5,576 nucleotides of DNA from Marinilabiliales bacterium (GTDB lineage Bacteria > Bacteroidota > Bacteroidia > Bacteroidales > BM523): the NCBI GenBank assembly GCA_002869425.1, contig PKSZ01000572.1:1-5576 (forward strand), in the 5' to 3' direction. The notes beneath the pieces are model-generated. The model did not search any database and was not told the DNA's origin. It worked only from the letters and a program-made list of their open reading frames with translations. Positions within the stretch are counted from its first letter, which is position 1, and the number at the start of each line of letters is the position of its first letter. The translations under genes and the position numbers were made by a program. Shown in pieces: positions 1 to 4,444 of this stretch.

Positions 1-840
1 AACTATTGTTGCTGCTTTTAGTGTATTTAAAAAGTCACAACCCAACTCCAGACATCGCTTAACAATAATGTTTATGTGACCATTGATAAGATCATCTGGG
101 TGTGAATCGTCTGTGCAAAGCATAATTTTGCCGGGATGTAAATCAATAAGTTTATATAATGCTTCTAAATTTTTTGCAGCACTGCCTTCTCGTATTTGAA
201 CTTTAATTCCTGCATTTAGTTTTGCAGTGGCTTCTTCCATATTTACGCATTCATGATCTGTTGTAATACCGGCTTCTGCGTATTTTTTCAAATCTGCCCC
301 TTTAAGTCCGGGTGCATGACCATCAATGGGCTTTTTGTACCAAATACCTGCATTTACTTTTTCCATTACTTCCTTGTCGTTGTAAACAACACCAGGGTAG
401 TTCATCATTTCCGCAAGAAAATGAATTTCATTCGATTTCAACAAGCTTTTTATTACCTCAGCATTTAATTCAAAACCGGAGGTTTCAAAAGGTGTAGCGG
501 GCACACATGATGGCGCCCCAAAGAAGAATTTAAAAGGAGATGATTTGCCATTCTCAATCATATAGTCAACCCCATAAACACCTAATACATTGGCAATTTC
601 ATGAGGGTCGCATACAGCAGCTACTGTGCCATGTTTTACAGCTTCCTTTGAATATTCCAGAGGTGAAAGCATTGTGCTTTCTATGTGTACATGAGCGTTA
701 ATCAAGCCAGGTAAAATGTATTGATCTTCCTGAACCTCCTTTTCGATTATTGAAGTGATCACGCCATTATGGTAATGAATTTCACCTTTAAAAATACGTG
801 ACGAAACTACATCAACAATGTTCCCTTTGATTATATTCAT
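1..840 (-). CDS. ade: Adenine deaminase, N-terminal 280 residues (C-terminus beyond window)
   Basis: The product hydrolyses adenine to hypoxanthine and ammonia in purine salvage, as a cytoplasmic metal-dependent amidohydrolase. The frame is open from the ATG at 840 to the window edge, giving 280 residues of a family usually about 540-600 long. Family motifs appear in order. PGLINAHVHIEST (residues 44-56) carries the HxH metal ligands H50 and H52. CDPHE follows at 77-81, GHAPG at 174-178, TTDHE at 193-197 and REGSAAKN at 217-224. TDDSHPDDL at 243-251 holds the expected catalytic aspartate region. The layout, with a short beta-rich N-terminal strand region before the barrel, matches the adenine deaminase (COG1001) group rather than dihydroorotase or adenosine deaminase. 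The gene starts 38 bp after mnmG on the same strand, so co-transcription is plausible. No Shine-Dalgarno is seen, which is normal for Bacteroidota. No frameshift or missing motif is visible in this part. Confidence 0.95.
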   Translation of the reverse strand, partial: MNIIKGNIVDVVSSRIFKGEIHYHNGVITSIIEKEVQEDQYILPGLINAHVHIESTMLSPLEYSKEAVKHGTVAAVCDPHEIANVLGVYGVDYMIENGKSSPFKFFFGAPSCVPATPFETSGFELNAEVIKSLLKSNEIHFLAEMMNYPGVVYNDKEVMEKVNAGIWYKKPIDGHAPGLKGADLKKYAEAGITTDHECVNMEEATAKLNAGIKVQIREGSAAKNLEALYKLIDLHPGKIMLCTDDSHPDDLINGHINIIVKRCLELGCDFLNTLKAATIV

Positions 841-854
841 AAATATTGTTTTGA

Positions 855-870
855 TGTTCCACGTGGAACA
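855..870. promoter_or_regulatory. parS: parS-like ParB binding site
   Basis: TGTTCCACGTGGAACA is a perfect 16-bp palindrome. It fits the widely conserved chromosomal parS consensus TGTTNCACGTGNAACA, with the C/G variant at the variable positions that is also known from pseudomonads. It lies in the 38-bp gap between the mnmG stop and the ade start, outside both coding regions. The known role of parS is to load ParB and, with ParA and SMC, to organise and segregate the origin region. mnmG (gidA) is classically origin-linked in many bacteria, which agrees with such a role. An alternative is an operator for an E-box-like CACGTG-binding repressor, or chance, but a perfect 16-mer at this place makes chance unlikely. 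Confidence 0.85.
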
Positions 871-878
871 ATTAATTA

Positions 879-2750
879 TTATCTTCCAAAGTACACCAAT
901 AATACATTGATATCTGCTGGAGAAACGCCAATGATTCTTGATGCTTGCCCAATGGTTTTTGGTTTTATCTTGGTTAGTTTTTCTCTTGCTTCAAATGAAA
1001 TGGATTTGAGCTTGCCGTAGTCAAAATTATCCGGAATGGTTATTTCTTCCAATTTATGTATTTTATCTGCAACGGATTTTTCCTTTTCAATGTATCCAGC
1101 ATATTTACATTCTATTTCTACAGATGCAAGTATTTCTTCACTCCCTTGAATCGAATCTGTTAAGGTTTTAAGATCTGGGTCCATTTGTAGAATGTCGGAA
1201 ATATTTACCTGTGGCCTGAGTAAGATGTTGTAAAGTTTGGTTCCCTGCTTTAATGGGCTTGTTTTAATTTTATTTAAAACATCATTAGCCACTTTCATGG
1301 AAATGCTTTTGTTTTTTATATAGTCAATAAGGTCCTGTGTTTTATTCCTCCTTTGAAGGAATTTTGTTTTTCTTTCATCGCTGCAAAGACCTGTGTCTAT
1401 TGTTTTGGGAGTAAGGCGAATATCTGCATTGTCTTGTCTAAGCAAAATTCTATGCTCTGCTCTTGAAGTGAACATTCTATATGGCTCATCAACGCCTTTG
1501 GTTACAAGATCGTCAATTAGTACTCCGATGTAGGCTTCATTTCTGTTCAACAAAAATTCTCCCCGGTTGTTAATCTTATTGTGTGCATTGATACCTGCAA
1601 TCATTCCTTGAGCACCTGCTTCTTCATATCCCGTTGTGCCATTGATTTGCCCTGCAAAATACAAATTACGAATAATTTTTGTTTCAAGTGTATGCTTTAG
1701 TTGAGTGGGGTCAAAGAAGTCATACTCAATAGCATAGCCTGGACGAAATATTTTTGCATTTTCAAAACCTTTGATGGTTCTTATGGCTTTGTATTGAACT
1801 TCCCATGGTAGTGAAGACGAAAATCCATTTAGATAATATTCAATAGTAGATTCTCCTTCAGGTTCAAGAAATAATTGATGAAGCGGTTTGTCTGAGAATG
1901 TAACCAGTTTTTGTTCAATGCTTGGACAGTATCTAGGACCAATACTTTGAATTGTGCCGTCGAACATTGGAGAGTTTGCAATATTCTGATTGATAATATT
2001 ATGCGTCTCTTCATTTGTATATGCAATGTAACACTTCCTGTATTGCAGATATTTATTGTGGTCGGTGACGAATGAAAATTTATAATTCATTTCATCACTT
2101 GCTTGTTCTTCCAGTTGATTAAAGTCTATGGTTCTGCCATCCAGTCGGGCAGGAGTTCCTGTTTTCATTCTGGCGACAGAAAAGCCTAAAGAAGCAACTT
2201 GTTCCGATAGGCCTTTTGATTCCGGTTCGCTAATGCGACCTCCCGGTGTTTGAACCTTTCCAATGTGCATTAAGCCATTTAAAAATGTGCCGTTGGTTAA
2301 AATAACCGATTTGGAATAGAATTTTACTCCAAGATTTGTTTCGACACCAATAACGGAATTATCTTCAATTAATAGTTTAGTTGCTATATCTTGCCACATT
2401 GACAGATTGGAGATTAACTCAAGTTCATTTCTCCATTCTGCACTAAACTTAATGCGATCACACTGAGCCCTTGGGCTCCACATAGCCGGGCCTTTAGATT
2501 GGTTAAGCATTCGAAAATGTATGGTAGTACGATCGGTTATGATACCTGTATAGCCACCCAATGCATCTATTTCACGAACAATTTGACCTTTGGCAACTCC
2601 GCCAATGGCAGGATTGCATGACATTTGTGCCATTCGTTCCATATCCATTGTAATCAATAAAACAGATGAGCCTAAATTTGCAGCTGCAGCCGCAGCTTCA
2701 CATCCTGCATGCCCTGCTCCTACAACAATAATATCGAATTCAAAAGCCAT
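879..2750 (-). CDS. mnmG: tRNA uridine-5-carboxymethylaminomethyl modification enzyme MnmG
   Basis: The complete product has 623 residues, the normal length for long-form MnmG (GidA). With the GTPase MnmE it installs the carboxymethylaminomethyl group at C5 of wobble uridine 34 in tRNAs reading split codon boxes, using FAD, NADH and methylene-tetrahydrofolate. The N-terminal FAD-binding Rossmann motif GAGHAG lies at residues 11-16. C45 in SCNPAIGG and C275 in GPRYCPSIEQK align with the catalytic cysteines C47 and C277 of the E. coli enzyme. The second family signature, AGQINGTTGYEEAGAQG, lies at 366-382. SRAEHRLLLR-like residues (429-438) and the C-terminal helical MnmE/tRNA-interacting domain (about 560-623, with RIIGVSPADINVLLVY) are intact. 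The ATG at 2750 is chosen because the Rossmann strand begins at once after it and a -7 promoter element lies just upstream. ade follows after 38 bp. Confidence 0.98.
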   Translation of the reverse strand: MAFEFDIIVVGAGHAGCEAAAAAANLGSSVLLITMDMERMAQMSCNPAIGGVAKGQIVREIDALGGYTGIITDRTTIHFRMLNQSKGPAMWSPRAQCDRIKFSAEWRNELELISNLSMWQDIATKLLIEDNSVIGVETNLGVKFYSKSVILTNGTFLNGLMHIGKVQTPGGRISEPESKGLSEQVASLGFSVARMKTGTPARLDGRTIDFNQLEEQASDEMNYKFSFVTDHNKYLQYRKCYIAYTNEETHNIINQNIANSPMFDGTIQSIGPRYCPSIEQKLVTFSDKPLHQLFLEPEGESTIEYYLNGFSSSLPWEVQYKAIRTIKGFENAKIFRPGYAIEYDFFDPTQLKHTLETKIIRNLYFAGQINGTTGYEEAGAQGMIAGINAHNKINNRGEFLLNRNEAYIGVLIDDLVTKGVDEPYRMFTSRAEHRILLRQDNADIRLTPKTIDTGLCSDERKTKFLQRRNKTQDLIDYIKNKSISMKVANDVLNKIKTSPLKQGTKLYNILLRPQVNISDILQMDPDLKTLTDSIQGSEEILASVEIECKYAGYIEKEKSVADKIHKLEEITIPDNFDYGKLKSISFEAREKLTKIKPKTIGQASRIIGVSPADINVLLVYFGR

Positions 2751-2754
2751 GTTA

Positions 2755-2762
2755 CAAAGATA
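2755..2762 (-). promoter_or_regulatory. Bacteroidota-type -7 promoter element of mnmG
   Basis: TATCTTTG on the minus strand fits the Bacteroidota -7 consensus TAnnTTTG. Only four bases (TAAC) separate it from the mnmG ATG. Transcription would therefore start at or within a few bases of the start codon, giving a leaderless or nearly leaderless mRNA. Upstream is an AT-rich stretch. A clear -33 TTG element at standard spacing is not obvious; the nearest TTG lies 13 bases upstream, which is too close. Confidence 0.6.
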
Positions 2763-2954
2763 GATAAAAATTAATCAAGAACTACAGTTGTCAAGTAGTT
2801 ACAATCTATGCCTTTGTTTGTAAGTTCTTAGCACAATCAACTTTGTCGGCCACTCGAACATAACTAGTCCTTGTTAACGAGGGCTGATTTATTTCTGTAC
2901 TTTCATTTCATCCTCACAGTATCTGCAAGTCCTTTTATGACTGAATAATCTATT

Positions 2955-2976
2955 GCAGGATTTAAACTAATCCTGC
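2955..2976. repeat. Inverted repeat, 8-bp stem
   Basis: GCAGGATT and AATCCTGC form a perfect 8-bp stem around the 6-nt loop TAAACT. No T-tract follows on either side, so it does not look like an intrinsic terminator. Its role is unknown. Confidence 0.6.
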
Positions 2977-3063
2977 TTATACATTACAAATGTTAAGCAA
3001 AAATTACATCCTCGACAAAGACGAAGACGAGTGAGGGGGAAAGCTATCATATTTTATGGGAGC

Positions 3064-3101
3064 GTTTTGGGTTGAACAAGTTCAGTATTTCATAGTTTGC
3101 T
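3064..3101 (+). repeat. 38-bp direct repeat, copy A
   Basis: This block matches 3609-3646 at 32 of 38 positions without gaps. The match includes the cores CAGTATTT and ATAGTTTGCT, and both copies are soon followed by GTGCA. The pair brackets a 545-bp unit that holds three strong inverted repeats. Origin and function are not recognised. Confidence 0.6.
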
Positions 3102-3129
3102 ATATGGTGCAACCCGCCTGTATTTTTCA

Positions 3130-3158
3130 AAGCTGGAAAAACACAGAAAAACCAGCTT
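3130..3158. repeat. Inverted repeat, 7-bp stem
   Basis: AAGCTGG and CCAGCTT pair perfectly across a 15-nt A-rich loop. Allowing one bulged A extends the pairing outward by one or two more base pairs. Its role is unknown. Confidence 0.45.
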
Positions 3159-3199
3159 GCCTAAACCAAAAGTAATCACCCATAACAGCTTCTGACGCT

Positions 3200-3250
3200 A
3201 AAGTACCAGAACTTGTATGCCTTTGGCATCCTTCAAACAGCTGGTACTTT
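3200..3250. repeat. Nested inverted repeat (10-bp outer and 5-bp inner stem)
   Basis: The outer arms AAAGTACCAG (3200-3209) and CTGGTACTTT (3241-3250) are perfect complements. Inside them ATGCC (3217-3221) and GGCAT (3225-3229) form a second stem with the loop TTT. The right arm runs into further T residues, so on plus-strand RNA it would resemble a terminator. However, no plus-strand gene ends here. A structured RNA or transposon-end role is equally possible. Confidence 0.55.
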
Positions 3251-3501
3251 TTAACGCTTACAGAACCCTATGGGTACCCGATTCTTTTGCTTAGGGCTAA
3301 TATCGCAATGCAACGCAGACAGATTTTGATGCAAAAGATTGAAATGGTGAGTGGCATTGGTGATTTTGCTGGGGCACCTGTAGGTTGAAAAGAAGGTTAA
3401 TAAAATGCGTTGTTTGAAGTCACATAGTGACAAGGTTAGCATTTTTAGTTCTTTGAAACCATTACGGGTCAGAAAAATTACCAGCCACCAGGCATTCTTT
3501 G

Positions 3502-3530
3502 CTTCCTTTCTGTGCCAGGCAGAAAGGAAG
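3502..3530. repeat. Inverted repeat, 11-bp stem
   Basis: CTTCCTTTCTG and CAGAAAGGAAG are perfect complements around the 7-nt loop TGCCAGG. This is the longest uninterrupted stem in the window. No T-tract follows, so a terminator is unlikely. Confidence 0.65.
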
Positions 3531-3608
3531 GCGGGCAGTTGCACTGTCGAAGTATCAATGCGACAAACCATTATCTGCACGCAAACTACTACAAAGTGTA
3601 AGTGGTAT

Positions 3609-3646
3609 GTTTCGTGTTGAAAAACTACAGTATTTTATAGTTTGCT
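3609..3646 (+). repeat. 38-bp direct repeat, copy B
   Basis: This is the partner of the block at 3064-3101 (32/38 identical, ungapped). It ends about 20 bp before the first twin-hairpin repeat begins, so it may mark the right edge of the 545-bp unit. Confidence 0.6.
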
Positions 3647-3663
3647 TGTGCAGTAAATAACCA

Positions 3664-3767
3664 TGATCTCAGCGTAGTTTGTAACTACGCTGTAATATTT
3701 AGACTATAAACCGAATTGTAAATTCAAAAGATAGTGAATCGTAGATACAATCTACGATTAGGGGAAG
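3664..3767 (+). repeat. Twin-hairpin REP-like element, copy 1
   Basis: The element starts TGATCTCAGC and ends GGGGAAG. Hairpin 1 is CAGCGTAGTT-TGT-AACTACGCTG (3670-3692) and hairpin 2 is AATCGTAGAT-ACA-ATCTACGATT (3737-3759). Both have a perfect 10-bp stem and a 3-nt loop, and both carry the core CGTAG. From 3670 to the end it matches 4062-4159 at 90 of 98 positions, and the last 62 bases are identical. Three of the eight differences are the three bases of loop 1, while both stems are fully kept, which suggests that structure rather than sequence is under constraint. Paired short hairpins in intergenic copies are typical of REP elements mobilised by RAYT (IS200-like Y1) transposases. That link is inference, as no transposase is present here. 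Confidence 0.85.
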
Positions 3768-3774
3768 AATAAAA

Positions 3775-4017
3775 TTATAAGTTATCTTGAGTGTTTTCTA
3801 AACTGTAATAATCAATGTTATAATAAAATCTGTTTTGGTTGTTTTTGTTTCTAAGTAAGAAAATTGCTCTGTCCTCTAAATTTGGTGCTGTTCCTGTTGG
3901 ATTTCCAAAACTTGGACGAGACGTAACATTATCCATTCCAGTTCGACGATGATACATTTCTTTGTAGAATGCATTTTGAACAAGAGATAAAGTAATTTCT
4001 CCACCAAGATTAAAACC
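3775..4017 (-). pseudogene. 3' remnant of a gene related to the large right-hand protein
   Basis: Eighty codons are open on the minus strand from the edge of the second repeat to the TAA at 3775-3777, eight bases beyond the first repeat. An internal ATG at 3957 would give 60 residues, but the reading frame and sequence character continue upstream of it to GFNLGGEIT, where the repeat begins, so this is a truncated C-terminus. The stretch NAFYKE...NVTSRPSFGNPT matches residues 298-324 of the large protein at 4441-5576, with 14 identities in 27 ungapped positions (KExxxR, NVTSRPS, NPT). The two are therefore members of one family. The N-terminal part is missing from the window. The biochemical function of the shared C-terminus is not known to me. 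Confidence 0.7.
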
Positions 4018-4018
4018 C

Positions 4019-4043
4019 TGATCTCAGCATAGTTTGTAAGCTG
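4019..4043 (+). repeat. Degenerate half-copy of hairpin 1
   Basis: TGATCTCAGCATAGTTTGTAA (4019-4039) matches the start of copy 1 (3664-3684) with one mismatch. It then jumps to GCTG, having lost the middle of the right stem arm. A 16-bp spacer separates it from the intact hairpin of copy 2. It looks like a decayed extra repeat or a partial duplication. Confidence 0.65.
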
Positions 4044-4059
4044 TTCCCTGTTCCTTCTC

Positions 4060-4159
4060 CTCAGCGTAGTTGCAAACTACGCTGAAGCATTTAAACCATA
4101 AACCGAATTGTAAATTCAAAAGATAGTGAATCGTAGATACAATCTACGATTAGGGGAAG
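4060..4159 (+). repeat. Twin-hairpin REP-like element, copy 2
   Basis: Hairpin 1 is CAGCGTAGTT-GCA-AACTACGCTG (4062-4084) and hairpin 2 is AATCGTAGAT-ACA-ATCTACGATT (4129-4151). Both keep 10-bp stems and 3-nt loops. It has the same orientation and length as copy 1, with the final 62 bases identical (4098-4159 versus 3706-3767). Open reading frames on both sides are cut at its edges: the minus-strand remnant at about 4018 and the plus-strand cysteine-rich frame at 4160. Confidence 0.85.
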
Positions 4160-4207
4160 TGTCCAAGTGATTTCGTCTATAAGCAACCTACTGGTTTATC
4201 CTATGAT

Positions 4208-4444
4208 ATGTGTGGTAAAGATACTGATTTTTGCGATCAAGGTTTCGGAACAGATCTTCAGAATGGTTGTAATGATTTATTGAACCCTCAAGATGATTCT
4301 TTATGGAATCAATATAGTGGATCTTGTTTTTTCAACGATATCGATCCTTCTTTTTATGATAAATCTTGTTGTCTTTCTAGTGTTATAAGTGGATTTAATA
4401 TTTATCAATCAGAAAATAGTGTTGATTATGTTTTTGTTTATTAA
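4208..4444 (+). CDS. Small cysteine-rich hypothetical protein, probably N-terminally truncated
   Basis: From the ATG at 4208 there are 78 codons. The same frame is open back through 4160 (CPSDFVYKQPTGLSYD before the Met) and meets a stop only inside the repeat, at 4151-4153. The sequence reads naturally across the Met, so the true start may have been lost at the repeat. The 94-residue reading has seven cysteines (residues 1, 18, 25, 38, 57, 71 and 72), many Asp, Ser and Asn, and no membrane segment. Codons look used rather than random; for example, all aspartates are GAT. The stop TAA at 4442-4444 overlaps the stop of the convergent minus-strand gene. The spaced cysteines suggest disulfides (exported) or metal binding. 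I do not recognise the family, and it may be a gene fragment rather than a working gene. Confidence 0.4.
   Translation: MCGKDTDFCDQGFGTDLQNGCNDLLNPQDDSLWNQYSGSCFFNDIDPSFYDKSCCLSSVISGFNIYQSENSVDYVFVY

Larger units (their letters stand above)
2763..3663. other. Gene-free, structure-rich intergenic region
   Basis: About 900 bp separate the mnmG promoter from the first twin-hairpin repeat. Frames in it (for example one of 109 codons at 3251-3580 on the minus strand) have no recognisable domain, and several run through perfect inverted repeats, so I do not call genes. The region holds a palindromic stem at 2866-2885, inverted repeats at 2955-2976, 3130-3158, 3200-3250 and 3502-3530, and two related 38-bp direct repeats at 3064-3101 and 3609-3646. 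Part of it (about 3060-3650) looks less AT-rich than the flanks. It could be a decayed mobile element, a structured RNA or a genome-wide intergenic repeat family. The sequence alone does not decide between these. Confidence 0.6.

Noticed and set aside
253..497. Two plus-strand open frames inside the ade region
   Set aside because: They are antisense shadows of the well-supported adenine deaminase frame, which carries all family motifs.
855..870. Intrinsic terminator between mnmG and ade
   Set aside because: The palindrome has no loop and no following T-tract on the minus strand, and it matches parS exactly.
1829..2026. Minus-strand open frame of 65 codons inside mnmG
   Set aside because: It is an out-of-frame shadow within the intact mnmG coding sequence.
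2990..3034. Mini-frame of 14 codons ending in DKDEDE (leader-peptide-like)
   Set aside because: It rests on a short GACAAA-GACGAA-GACGAG tandem and has no promoter, ribosome site or downstream plus-strand gene. This length is expected by chance.
3167..3174. Second TAnnTTTG-like element on the minus strand (TACTTTTG)
   Set aside because: It lies about 400 bp upstream of mnmG with no gene directly downstream and no clear -33 partner. One chance match is expected in AT-rich DNA.
3064..3260. Integron attC-like site
   Set aside because: Inverted repeats are present, but I could not place convincing RYYYAAC/GTTRRRY core sites at both ends, and no integrase is in the window.
3251..3580. Open frame of 109 codons on the minus strand in the gene-free region
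   Set aside because: It has no recognisable domain, runs through the perfect 11-bp hairpin at 3502-3530, lacks a nearby promoter element, and overlaps a similarly long frame on the other strand. It is most likely a by-product of a structured repeat region.
3405..3620. Open frame of 71 codons on the plus strand in the gene-free region
   Set aside because: It lies across the same hairpin as the opposing frame and into the direct repeat, and its composition is not protein-like.
3664..4159. CRISPR array made of the hairpin repeats
   Set aside because: There are only two main copies about 390 bp apart, each with internal double hairpins. The interval holds a gene remnant rather than spacers, and no cas gene is present.
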